Positions 1-7,474 of a DNA stretch of 64,000 nt are shown here, one piece after another. This DNA comes from Paracoccaceae bacterium (lineage in GTDB: Bacteria > Pseudomonadota > Alphaproteobacteria > Rhodobacterales > Rhodobacteraceae): assembly GCA_020425085.1 (NCBI GenBank), contig JAGQRW010000015.1, forward strand, positions 1-64,000, in the 5' to 3' direction. The translations under genes and the position numbers were made by a program. The notes under the pieces were generated by a model that was given only the letters and a program-made list of their open reading frames with translations, had not been told where the DNA came from and made no database searches. Numbering within the stretch: the first letter of the stretch is position 1; the number at the start of each line of letters is the position of its first letter.

Positions 1-158
1 CGCGGTCACGCGGTCGGCGAAACCTCAGCCGACCTGGTGGGCTCCGAGCGGGTTCGCCGCCATCCCCACCGCCGCGCTCGATCCGCCCCACAGTGCGGCG
101 TCTCCTGCGGTCCCCGCGCTTGTCGGGTCCGGGTCCCCATCAGTTCTGGCAGCTTTGG

Positions 159-1076
159 CTATTCTGTCTCTGGCGGCAGGGTCGAGTCCATATCTGTGAT
201 CGCTTGAAATTCTGTCAAAAACTCTGGCCGATGTTGTATCAGGTACCGCACGACCCGGGCGTTCCCGAGCAGCTTTCCCAGATACGCTTTGATAACGGTG
301 AGCTGCAGATGGTCCTGGCCGTAGGAGTCCTGAATTGAGGTGATGCCTTCCTGCAGTCGGGCCAGCTCGCGCTCCATGCGGGCCATTGCCTCCGGGGTGA
401 TGCCCCTCATCTTTTTGGGTTTCTTCGTGTCCACCAGCTGCGCCTGGGGCGTTCCTGCAAGGATCGCGGAGATGTACCCTGGCGAGTAATTGTTTGCGTT
501 CATCATCAGCTCTGCCGCCTCAATCTGGCGCATGGCTTTCATCTTGCGCAGGACTTCGAACACGGCGGTCGCGCAGTGTTTGTCCTTCAGGATGCCGACG
601 GCCTCTTCGCAGATCCCGTCGAGGAGCTTGGCCTTGCGCACAATGCTGCGCGGATTGAGGTCCAGCGCCAGGGCGATCTTTTCCTCGGAGACACCGCGCT
701 CGATGGCCTTGCGGATCATCTTGTGCTCCTGGATGGGCGCAAGACGGCTGATCCGCTTGTTGTAGGTGAAGGCCTCGTCGTCGGTGGAAATCAGACATTC
801 GACCCGTTCGATGCCGAGATCCTTCAGCACCTCGATCCGGATATGCCCGTCAAGCAGCATATAGGTGTCTTCCGCACCCGTGGATCGCGTGACGACCGGC
901 GGTTCGACCAGGCCAACCTCTTTGATGGATGCCGTGATCTGGCGGTACTTGCGGCTGGATTTGACCGAAGCGCTGAGGGCGCGCACGGGCAGGACGGCCT
1001 CAACCGGCACGGTGACGCAATCACTCTCAAAGCCGAGCGCAACCGCATCCGGGGTTTTGCGCTTGCCCCGGCTCAT
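159..1076 (-). CDS. ParB/RepB-like partition family protein (second ParB of a recombinase operon)
   Basis: A 305-residue ParB-superfamily protein. Residues about 20-110 look like a ParB/sulfiredoxin-fold N-terminal domain, with the family loop in the form DGHIR (76-80). A helix-turn-helix lies around 125-150, and the C-terminal half resembles the RepB plasmid-partition C-terminal domain. No ParA-type ATPase gene is nearby, so a classical partition role is not supported. It is the last gene of an operon: its ATG overlaps the TGA of the preceding ParB-like gene in an ATGA junction, which argues for translational coupling. ParB-like proteins bind DNA and many bind CTP; whether this one does is unknown. 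Family membership is fairly sure, function is not. Confidence 0.75.
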   Translation of the reverse strand: MSRGKRKTPDAVALGFESDCVTVPVEAVLPVRALSASVKSSRKYRQITASIKEVGLVEPPVVTRSTGAEDTYMLLDGHIRIEVLKDLGIERVECLISTDDEAFTYNKRISRLAPIQEHKMIRKAIERGVSEEKIALALDLNPRSIVRKAKLLDGICEEAVGILKDKHCATAVFEVLRKMKAMRQIEAAELMMNANNYSPGYISAILAGTPQAQLVDTKKPKKMRGITPEAMARMERELARLQEGITSIQDSYGQDHLQLTVIKAYLGKLLGNARVVRYLIQHRPEFLTEFQAITDMDSTLPPETE

Positions 1077-1984
1077 TCTGCCGCTCCCGCATCCAGTGAT
1101 TGCCCGAGATAGGTGGGCAGGGTATCCAGCCCTTCCGCGCGCAAGAGCGTCAGGAAGTGGTCATCGTCGCGCAGCGAGCGAAACGCCTCGACGACGAACA
1201 TCAGGCGGCCCTGCGTCAGTTCGGCCTTCTTGATCAACAATTTCTGGCGTTCGGCCTCCTGTTTATAAGCACGCACGAGCGCGTCGCTGGTCAAAGGCCG
1301 TTTGGCGCCGTCGCCTCTGCCATAGTTGTTTCGATGAAGGCGTGGGCCCTGTGCATCGCGCTGCTGGATGAGACGGCGCACGGCGGCCAGTTTCTTGCCG
1401 CGCAGCTTTTTCTGGGTGTAGGCGTCCATCAGAGCGCGCTGTCCGCCCTCGGCATCTGTCTTTGAAATGTCGATGGCGAGGTTCAGTGGCAGAAGGCCGG
1501 TTTCCACGGCCGAGACCAACCGCTCTTCGCCGCGCTCGAGCAAGCCCGCGATCATGCCGACGTAGTCCGGCGTGACGCCGATCTTGTTTGCGATCTGGCG
1601 GTCGTTGTAGCCGCGTTTGCGCAGGTTGCCGATCTCGCGCATCAGGTCGATCGGGCTGTGCTGGCGGCGCGCGCAGTTCTCCACCAGGCTCATCACCAGG
1701 CAATCGCTCTCATCGGCGTCGATGATAATGGCCGGTATGGCATCCTGCTGAAGCTCCATGAACGCCTCAAGCCGCCCTTGGCCACAGACGAGGTCATATT
1801 CCGCAGGATCTGTCCCGCCGCGCTGCGCCACGGTGATTGGTCGCTTCAGACCAATCTTTGCTATGTTCTGGACCATTTCTTCGAAAGTGCGCCGGTTGCG
1901 TACACGGGGATTGAGAATGCGAATTCGGTCGGTGGGGATGAGAGTGATCTGTTTCTGGGCAATGTCTTGGGTATCGTCGGGCAT
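1073..1984 (-). CDS. ParB-like nuclease-domain protein (first ParB of a recombinase operon)
   Basis: The start is the ATG that shares its A with the TGA of the recombinase gene (TGATG), giving 303 residues; a longer frame reaching into the recombinase gene lacks support. Residues about 13-110 form a ParB N-terminal domain with the motifs GQGRLEAF (68-75) and VENCARRQHSP (101-111), which correspond to the nucleotide-binding loops of ParB. A helix-turn-helix follows at about 124-145. The remaining half is charged and resembles RepB-type C-termini. It differs clearly in sequence from its downstream partner, so the two may act as a heteromeric pair. Lying between recombinase and the second ParB, it probably serves the same process, perhaps synapsis or control of recombination; that is inference. 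Confidence 0.75.
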   Translation of the reverse strand: MPDDTQDIAQKQITLIPTDRIRILNPRVRNRRTFEEMVQNIAKIGLKRPITVAQRGGTDPAEYDLVCGQGRLEAFMELQQDAIPAIIIDADESDCLVMSLVENCARRQHSPIDLMREIGNLRKRGYNDRQIANKIGVTPDYVGMIAGLLERGEERLVSAVETGLLPLNLAIDISKTDAEGGQRALMDAYTQKKLRGKKLAAVRRLIQQRDAQGPRLHRNNYGRGDGAKRPLTSDALVRAYKQEAERQKLLIKKAELTQGRLMFVVEAFRSLRDDDHFLTLLRAEGLDTLPTYLGQSLDAGAAE

Positions 1985-3558
1985 CAGGCAGCCTCCGTGA
2001 TCCGGGCCCGGCCAGCGAGCGCATAAAAATAGTCGAGCGTGTCGAAGCGGTAGGCGTCCAGCGACAGCCCGTTCTGCTCGGCCAACCTCAGCCTGGCCAT
2101 GGTCATGTCGATGCTCGGCAACAGGTAATAATCGCGCGGCGCTTCGTTCAATTCGTCCATTCGCACGGCAATCGTGATGTCGGGCACCAGGCCAGTATCG
2201 AGACGGATGCGCCATCGCAGGGAACCGCCCTGCGTCTCGAAACACCGGGCAAGCACCACCGACGCCGTGAACTCGTCGTTGATGCGGATCAGGTCGGTGT
2301 CTGGATCTTGGACAGCCTGGCCGCCGCGTTCGCCGACACCGTCAAGGATCCGGGCTACGATGCCGGGGTGGGCCTGCCGCAAGGCCCGGTTGATCTCGAC
2401 GTAACGGTAGTCGCGCTCCGGTTCATAGCCGATCATCTGGTAGGCGCGCAGCAAGCTGCCGAAGCGGTTACGGAAGGCGCTGGACGACGGCAGGTTGTCC
2501 TGTTCATCGATGATCAGTCCCGACAGCACGCCTTTCTGTTTCAGCACACCGCGCAGGGCTTCGAGCAGTTCGGCATCCGTGAAATGCTGACTGCGCGCGT
2601 CGACGATTTTGCGCGCACGCAGAAACAGCACCTCGTCCACAATGGCGGGGTAGGCGCCCTCGGCCCGGATCCACATTTCGCGTGGGTTCACCACTCGCTT
2701 GTGCTTCAGCTTGAAGGACACCTTGTTGTAAACGTTGTTGCCGATGTATTTTTCGTTGGTCAGGACCTGGTGCACCGATGCTCTGGACCATGGTCGCTCC
2801 AGATCCGTCAGATGCCCGTCGGCATTCAGGATTTCCGCAATCTCACGCTCCGAGCAGCCATCCTCAACGAACATTCGGTACATGCGGCGCACGACATCCT
2901 GTTCCTGCTCAGGGCCCGGAACGAGGACGACCCGGTCGGTCTGAAGGCTCTTCTGTTCGCCGCGGGACAACGCGCCCTTCGGGTTGCCGTGTTCATCGAT
3001 GAGCACACGGCGCAGGCCGTATCCAGCCGCTCCACCTTGGCGGTAGCCAAGCTCCACCAGACGGCATTGCCCCGCGAAGACCTTCACCGAAAGCTCGCGG
3101 CTGTATTCGCCCGCCATCACCCGCTTGACGGTTTTCAGAAGGTTGGAGCCGATGCTCCCATCGTTTTCGAACTGCTCGCCACAATAATGGACCCGGATCC
3201 CGGCGCGAGAGCAGACATGCTCGTGGTAGGCCCCTTCATCAGCATCCTGAAACCGGCCCCAGCGGCTGACGTCATAGACCAGAATAGCCTTGAAATCCGC
3301 TTGGCCGGTTCTGACCTCTGCCATCAGGTTCTGCAGCGCCTCGCGGCCGTCCAACCGCAACCCGGACCGACCGGAGTCCTCAAAGACGCGCAGGATCTGC
3401 AGGCCCCGGGCGGTGGCGTAATCCCGAATGATATCGAGCTGGTTCTCGGTCGAGTACTTCTGGTGATCGGTCGACATCCGCACATAGGCGACGGCCGGCA
3501 CATCCGTTTCAGGCGGCTCGTCGCTCTTGTCGGAATGGGTCGTCCATCGACCAGTCAC
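1984..3558 (-). CDS. large serine recombinase (resolvase/invertase family)
   Basis: A 524-residue site-specific recombinase. The N-terminal resolvase domain spans about 20-165, with the nucleophilic serine in the motif YVRMSTDHQ (Ser29). A Recombinase domain follows at about 185-330, including GYGLRR and the NEKYIGNNVYNK region. The C-terminal 190 residues show no cysteine-rich zinc ribbon or long coiled coil, unlike phage-type large serine integrases. The start is GTG with GAGGGG nine bases upstream. It heads an operon with two ParB-like genes and is divergent from a small HTH gene 94 bases away. It could excise or integrate the surrounding element or invert DNA; the target site is not evident. 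Family assignment is secure. Confidence 0.9.
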   Translation of the reverse strand: MTGRWTTHSDKSDEPPETDVPAVAYVRMSTDHQKYSTENQLDIIRDYATARGLQILRVFEDSGRSGLRLDGREALQNLMAEVRTGQADFKAILVYDVSRWGRFQDADEGAYHEHVCSRAGIRVHYCGEQFENDGSIGSNLLKTVKRVMAGEYSRELSVKVFAGQCRLVELGYRQGGAAGYGLRRVLIDEHGNPKGALSRGEQKSLQTDRVVLVPGPEQEQDVVRRMYRMFVEDGCSEREIAEILNADGHLTDLERPWSRASVHQVLTNEKYIGNNVYNKVSFKLKHKRVVNPREMWIRAEGAYPAIVDEVLFLRARKIVDARSQHFTDAELLEALRGVLKQKGVLSGLIIDEQDNLPSSSAFRNRFGSLLRAYQMIGYEPERDYRYVEINRALRQAHPGIVARILDGVGERGGQAVQDPDTDLIRINDEFTASVVLARCFETQGGSLRWRIRLDTGLVPDITIAVRMDELNEAPRDYYLLPSIDMTMARLRLAEQNGLSLDAYRFDTLDYFYALAGRARITEAA

Positions 3559-3652
3559 ATGCGTATCCCCTCATAATTCCAGGCAAATCCATCGCTCCCG
3601 TCGGAATCAACGGTTGAATTCTTCGCATCCATGTAAAGCGAAGGAGTGTGGA

Positions 3653-4051
3653 ATGTCGTTTCCGAAAAAGGGCAAGTTCTTTCCAAAAGAAACCGGATAT
3701 AATGGGAAAGGCGGTCATCAGACGAAAGGATGCTTTGTCGAAGAAATCGCATCGGCGTTAAAACGGTCGCTCGGCGACAGTCGGGCGGGTGTGAAGACCG
3801 TGGCGGCCTGGACGGGTGCCAACGAGAAGACGGTAAAGAACTGGTTCTCGGGCACGTATGGACCGAGCGGGGCGCACCTGATTGCGCTGGCGCGGCACTC
3901 TGACGAAGTGCTGGGTACCTTCTTGGCGATGGCTGGGAGGGAGGATCTGATGGTGGCCATCAAGCTCGCGGCTGCCGAAGAAGCAATTTCGGAATTACTT
4001 GACGCCGTGCGTCAGCTTGGTGGTGACGACCCAAGCGGCAAGGTCAGCTGA
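3653..4051 (+). CDS. small helix-turn-helix DNA-binding protein
   Basis: A 132-residue protein starting at the ATG at 3653, preceded by AAGGAG eight bases upstream; an upstream in-frame start would run back into the divergent recombinase gene and is less likely. Residues about 28-80 look like a Cro/CI-type helix-turn-helix, with the recognition part around TVAAWTGANEKTVKNWFSG, followed by a helical tail. It lies head to head with the recombinase operon across 94 bases, the usual arrangement for a regulator of a mobile element or an excision control protein. No enzymatic motif is visible. The HTH call is moderately sure; the regulatory target is inferred from position only. Confidence 0.65.
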   Translation: MSFPKKGKFFPKETGYNGKGGHQTKGCFVEEIASALKRSLGDSRAGVKTVAAWTGANEKTVKNWFSGTYGPSGAHLIALARHSDEVLGTFLAMAGREDLMVAIKLAAAEEAISELLDAVRQLGGDDPSGKVS

Positions 4052-4373
4052 TCAGCCGAGCGAACTGAAAGCTATTGTCCCTCAATGGTGCGCAGGATTT
4101 CGAAGCGATCCCGTGCGGTGGAAACCTGCACGGCAGAGAGTTGGGCGCGTGAGACATTTGCTCCGCCATTATCGCCATTGCGAACCAGTGACACCGCCCT
4201 GACGGGCACGGATTTTTCCGTGTTATCAAAGGGGTTTGCGAGAACCGACCGAACCTCATAGACGCGCTGTCTAGCTGAGTTTGGGCTCAGAATGTCCCTC
4301 AGTCTCAGTTTGGGCGAACCTCACCTTTTTCGGTTCGGTCTCGTTTTCTCATTACCTTTCAATAGCCTGCTGT
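4052..4373. other. gene-free stretch next to broken mobile-element genes
   Basis: About 320 bases between the HTH gene and an integrase remnant. Several short frames exist on both strands, but none has a recognisable family, a good ribosome site or protein-like composition that stands out. It probably contains eroded coding sequence. No repeat, attachment site or RNA gene could be recognised. Confidence 0.5.
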
Positions 4374-4556
4374 CTAACGCCCGATCTTCACGCGCATGAG
4401 CCGCCCGTCTCTTTCAGCCGCTGCATAGTAGGTCTTGCTCTTGCGTCCGACCGACATGTTGAACCCGGCCAACTCGGTATCGTGGAACCAAGTCGTCGTG
4501 TCGTGGAAAGGCAGTCCGTCCACGACGGCCTGGGTGATCTTGATATGCCGGTCTTT
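4374..4556 (-). pseudogene. fragment of a phage-type tyrosine integrase (N-terminal part)
   Basis: The frame encodes a stretch such as KITQAVVDGLPFHDT followed by DTELAGFNMSVGRKSKTY and ends at VKIGR. This resembles the N-terminal arm-binding domain of P4/DUF4102-type integrases, in which a 'target' helix is followed by 'DTELxGFxxRVxxxGxKxY'. Only about 60 residues remain, the catalytic tyrosine domain is absent, and the frame stops early. Its upstream end is fused, in another frame, to a DNA methyltransferase remnant at about 4555. It is a relic rather than a working gene. The integrase identification is moderately confident because the fragment is short. Confidence 0.55.
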
Positions 4557-4803
4557 TTCACGGCATAGAGGCAAGGCTCATGCTGCCAGTGGTAATCGCC
4601 ACGGCTCAGCACCAGGCGATCCTTGGCCCAGATGATCTGGGAGCGGATGTTGAAGCCTGAGGCAATCAGGCTGTCAGCGACCGTGGTCGCATGCAGCGCA
4701 CCGTGCCAGACATAGGCAACATCGCCCGGGAACAACGCCCAAGCCTCGCGCCAGTCTGCGCGGTCATCGTTCAGCACCTTGCCCGTGCGCTTGGTCGCGG
4801 CTG
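4553..4803 (-). pseudogene. fragment of a ParB-domain-type DNA methyltransferase
   Basis: The minus-strand frame reads TGKVLNDDRADWREAW, then VAYVWHGALHATTVAD, SGFNIRSQIIWAKDRLVLS and GDYHWQHEPCLYAVKK. This is characteristic of the C-terminal catalytic part of ParB-N/DNA-methylase fusion proteins found in phages and alphaproteobacterial islands. Only about 84 residues remain. The frame continues toward 4388, but residues after YAVKK no longer match the family, because the DNA switches to the integrase remnant. Both the N-terminal ParB domain and the substrate motif region are missing, so it is non-functional. Confidence 0.6.
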
Positions 4804-4819
4804 CCCCTGCTTTGTTTCG

Positions 4820-4962
4820 CCAGCACGATATGATGTACAGGATCGCAAACTGTTGGTGAACGATGACGAGGCCGCATCGGTCCGTCGCATCTTCGAGCGG
4901 TTTGTCGAACTCGGGTCCGCCACGGTTCTTGCACGCGAACTCCGCCGCGACGGCTTACCCCA
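4820..4962 (+). pseudogene. fragment of a second serine recombinase
   Basis: The plus-strand frame contains ARYDVQDRKLLVNDDEAA followed by VRRIFERFVELGSATVLA and RELRRDG. This matches the Recombinase domain segment of large resolvases (the 'GYDVxDRKLVVNxxEAxxVRxIFxRFxELGS' region). There is no start codon of its own and neither the catalytic serine domain nor the C-terminus is present. It is joined to the HIT fragment directly downstream, in a different frame. It differs in sequence from the intact recombinase at 1984-3558, so it comes from another element. Confidence 0.6.
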
Positions 4963-5241
4963 ATGCACACGCTGGTCATCGCCAAGCGGCATGTGACCGA
5001 TTACTTCGACCTCTATCAGCCCGAGTTGAACGCGATCCAATCAATGCTCAAGGCACAACGCGAACAAATCCTAGCCGAGGATCCCGCTGTCAGAGGCTTC
5101 AATGTCGGGATCAACGCCGGGACCGATGCCGGTCAGACCATCTTCCATGTCCACGTTCACCTGATCCCGCGCCGGGAGTACGACGTTGCCGACCCCCGCG
5201 GCGGTGTGCGAGGGGTCATCCCTGAGAAGCAGAAGTATTAG
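4963..5241 (+). pseudogene. N-terminally truncated HIT-family protein
   Basis: The 92-residue frame begins MHTLVIAKRHV and contains the histidine triad HVHVHLIPRR, ending with the family-typical RGGVRGVIPEKQKY. Intact HIT hydrolases are about 130-140 residues and start with a CPFC-type segment; some 30 residues are missing here. The truncation coincides with the joint to a resolvase fragment. HIT proteins hydrolyse nucleotidyl conjugates, and the triad is intact, so residual activity cannot be excluded if the internal ATG is used. A 19-codon frame follows at 5243-5299 (MKCDQFTPRWVAEG...), possibly the decayed start of a formerly downstream gene. Called a pseudogene because of the lost N-terminus. 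Confidence 0.6.
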
Positions 5242-5314
5242 GATGAAATGCGATCAGTTTACCCCGCGATGGGTCGCCGAAGGCTTCTACCCAACGTAAG
5301 GTGGCAATGAAAAT

Positions 5315-6100
5315 ATGACTCTAAAGTACAAGAGGCTTACAAAAATGAACCGAGCGGAAATATCTCGATCAACCAAGGAATCATCAAAAGAGTGGATTGA
5401 GAAATTTCCAAAAGTTGCAGCCATGGAACGGGACCCACGGGGCCTCCCGATCCCCGCGAACGTTAGCCGCGACTCGAAGAATGGAAAGCCAATTTTCGCG
5501 ATAACAAATCCAATACAAGAGATAGAACTTTTTTGCTCCCAAAAGTGCGCTGTGACCGGAACGTTGCTCAACGTAGAAGACGTTTGGTTCATTACCACTC
5601 CGGACTTGGCTTTCGTACCATTCGGACTCCTATTGGACGCCCCAATGTGCGGTGAGGCTAAGGACTTTACATTACGAGTCTGCCCATACTTTGGAGTAAG
5701 AAATTATGATCGCCTTTCCGATACGCAGGCGAAAGCGATGGCTCCAAAGCTTTCCGATGCAAGCTCAGGCAAACGCTATGAGACCCCTGCTGAATTCGTG
5801 GCAGTCAAAGTCACAGGATTCCAGGGAGAACCTACCGCAGAAGGCATGCGATATTTACCGAGTCGGCATTATGCGAGTATTGAATTCTGGGAAGAGCGCA
5901 GCTGTCTGCGTGTCATTGATGGTCAAGGCGTCCGGGCGGAGATTGCTCAGGGACTGGAAAAAGCCTCGACGATCTGTCCGCCTGCACAGTGGCCGAGCTG
6001 GGCGACAATGTCTCTAGATGGAAGTCTGAACGGGCGCTGGCCTTGGACGCAACCTGAGATGAAGGAACTTCTGCTTCAAGAGGCTAGAAAGTTCGCCTGA
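5315..6100 (+). CDS. hypothetical protein with four spaced cysteines, AT-rich gene
   Basis: 261 residues from the first ATG (AAGGTGG ten bases upstream); a second start at 5345 with AGAGG is equally possible. No family is certain. The segment PRGLPIPANV near residue 41, then C74 and C78, C112 and C123 (ending RVCPYF) recalls a family of actinobacterial and phage-associated unknowns with a PRG-PxP start and paired cysteines, suggesting a zinc-binding treble clef; this resemblance is from memory and tentative. The first 500 bases are visibly richer in A and T than the neighbours, a sign of transfer. Its 3' end overlaps the convergent DUF3883 gene by 25 bases. Confidence 0.55.
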   Translation: MTLKYKRLTKMNRAEISRSTKESSKEWIEKFPKVAAMERDPRGLPIPANVSRDSKNGKPIFAITNPIQEIELFCSQKCAVTGTLLNVEDVWFITTPDLAFVPFGLLLDAPMCGEAKDFTLRVCPYFGVRNYDRLSDTQAKAMAPKLSDASSGKRYETPAEFVAVKVTGFQGEPTAEGMRYLPSRHYASIEFWEERSCLRVIDGQGVRAEIAQGLEKASTICPPAQWPSWATMSLDGSLNGRWPWTQPEMKELLLQEARKFA

Positions 6101-6918
6101 AACGTCGTCGCGGTCAGCGAGACATGTGCGTCCAGCGGCGGGTGCAGTTCGAACGCCTTCGGCTCCCGCGAGAAATTCCAGAGCCGGAACAGACGCCATT
6201 CCGACCGGCACTCCTCGGCCACGGCCAACTCGTTGCGGGTGATGTGGAAGGGCGTGCGCTCCCAGCCGTTCGTGGTCTTGACCTCGATCAGCCGGGGTAG
6301 CCCGTCCGGCGCGAAACTCGCGATGTCGTAGCCCGCGCCATCGCCATCCTCCTCCGACACCCAGCGCACCTTGCGCGCCAGATCGTCCCGTCCTGCCGTT
6401 CGCAATGCCGCCCGTTCATGCGCCAGGACACGTTCCTCTCCAGCGCGGCCGAGGGCCCGGTTGCGCTCGTCCCGCCCAGCCACGTCGAATTTTCGGGCGA
6501 TATGCAACATCTGCTCCAGTTCTTGCGGCGGCGGCTGGTTCGACAACGTCGGTGATGGTCCAGTCCAGATCTGCGCAGCCTCGCGCAAGCCATTTGCTGG
6601 TCGCGAGCCCGGCATCCGCCCAAGCCAAGCCGGGTTCCATGCCAACCAGCGCGCCACAGCATCAACCAAGGTCATCTGGAAATTGAACGCTGGCTTGTAG
6701 CCGGGGATCCAATCTTCGCCGAGCCCCTTCAGCACCGCGCTGATATTCTGATGCTTGAACTCGATCGAGCCTTCCGTTCGGCTCCGCAAATGAGGCATCA
6801 AACTGCGCCGGTGCTGAGCCTTGTTGTAGGGACGGCCCGCCATGTCCTCGGCCAGCATCGCGAAGTAATCCGCGACGATCAGGTCGTTTTCTTCATCTGT
6901 CCAGGGCTCGTTCGACAT
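6076..6918 (-). CDS. DUF3883 domain protein, PD-(D/E)XK nuclease-like
   Basis: A 280-residue protein. The C-terminal half (about 150-270) matches DUF3883, a domain found in many accessory and defence-associated proteins. The nuclease-like core is visible: E161 in GRAGEERV, D198 in GAGYDIAS, then E212 and K214 in LIEVKTTNG, which is the PD-(D/E)XK pattern. The N-terminal half begins with PWTDEENDLIVADYF, a region often seen in front of DUF3883. The gene is convergent with the cysteine-containing unknown and overlaps it by 25 bases. It sits inside the tRNA-linked accessory region. A role in restriction or DNA processing is plausible but not shown by the sequence. Confidence 0.8.
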   Translation of the reverse strand: MSNEPWTDEENDLIVADYFAMLAEDMAGRPYNKAQHRRSLMPHLRSRTEGSIEFKHQNISAVLKGLGEDWIPGYKPAFNFQMTLVDAVARWLAWNPAWLGRMPGSRPANGLREAAQIWTGPSPTLSNQPPPQELEQMLHIARKFDVAGRDERNRALGRAGEERVLAHERAALRTAGRDDLARKVRWVSEEDGDGAGYDIASFAPDGLPRLIEVKTTNGWERTPFHITRNELAVAEECRSEWRLFRLWNFSREPKAFELHPPLDAHVSLTATTFQANFLAS

Positions 6919-7220
6919 GCCGCCAGGCTATGAGCGGAAAGTCTGTTTGTCATCAACGACTTCTCGCGACCGTTCGCACCGTTTCGAAGAACCACGCCGC
7001 CTTCGAGTGTCTCCGTTTGCTTTGATAGCGGTCGAACCGGCCTCAACTGCGGCGTAATCCATTTTCGGCAAGCATCTGAAAAGAATAATAGTTTTGAATG
7101 CGTCTCGATTTGGGTGAAGGGCGGGTGAAAGGAGACGCGGGGCGTTCGGAGACCAATTTCGGGCCAACGGCCAGTCTCCGAAAGTCGGATGGCCTCGTTA
7201 AACCCCTTTGAACCAAAAAG
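6919..7220. other. gene-free boundary region of the accessory segment
   Basis: About 300 bases between the DUF3883 gene and the tRNA-Ser terminator. A minus-strand frame of about 118 codons exists here but has no recognisable domain and unlikely composition. No direct copy of the tRNA 3' end was found in it or elsewhere in positions 1-7260, so the far attachment site would lie outside the window or has decayed. Confidence 0.45.
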
Positions 7221-7246
7221 AAAAAAGGCCCGCACTGGGGTCTCGT
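7221..7246 (-). terminator. probable tRNA-Ser terminator
   Basis: Read on the minus strand, a short CCC/GGG stem is followed by six T residues (complement of 7221-7226), about 25 bases after the end of the tRNA. The stem is weak, so the call is moderate. Confidence 0.4.
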
Positions 7247-7267
7247 CTCGGGTTCGCGAATGGTTTG

Positions 7268-7357
7268 TGGCGGACAGACAGGGATTCGAACCCTGGAGGC
7301 GGTCACCCGCCTACACACTTTCCAGGCGTGCGCCTTCGACCACTCGGCCACCTGTCC
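7268..7357 (-). tRNA. tRNA-Ser (anticodon GGA)
   Basis: Minus-strand cloverleaf with a seven-pair acceptor stem (GGACAGG with its partner), the D-loop GGCCGAGTGG, anticodon loop CTGGAAA carrying GGA, the long variable arm typical of serine tRNAs (GGCGGG/CCGCC), and the T arm GGGTTCGAATCCC. CCA is encoded at 7270-7268. The 3' end points into the accessory region at lower coordinates, as expected if an element integrated at this tRNA. The next core gene, alaX, lies 118 bases away on the same strand. Confidence 0.95.
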
Positions 7358-7474
7358 GTTGCCCGGGTGTTTAGCCTGAGTTGTGCGGCGATTACAAGGC
7401 CCTGATCGCGAAACCCGGCCTTGCAGCGCCCTGGTTGGATGGTGCCTGATTGTGGCGGTCCGGCATTCGGTGGT

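Noticed and set aside
159-2245. ParB pair as a plasmid replication/partition locus
   Set aside because: No ParA, no RepC and no origin-like repeats are present; the partner is a recombinase.
2308-3576. A 422-codon plus-strand frame
   Set aside because: Antisense to the serine recombinase, whose catalytic motif is intact.
6879-7235. 118-codon minus-strand frame between DUF3883 gene and tRNA
   Set aside because: No ribosome site, no domain, overlaps the start of the DUF3883 gene and tRNA terminator.
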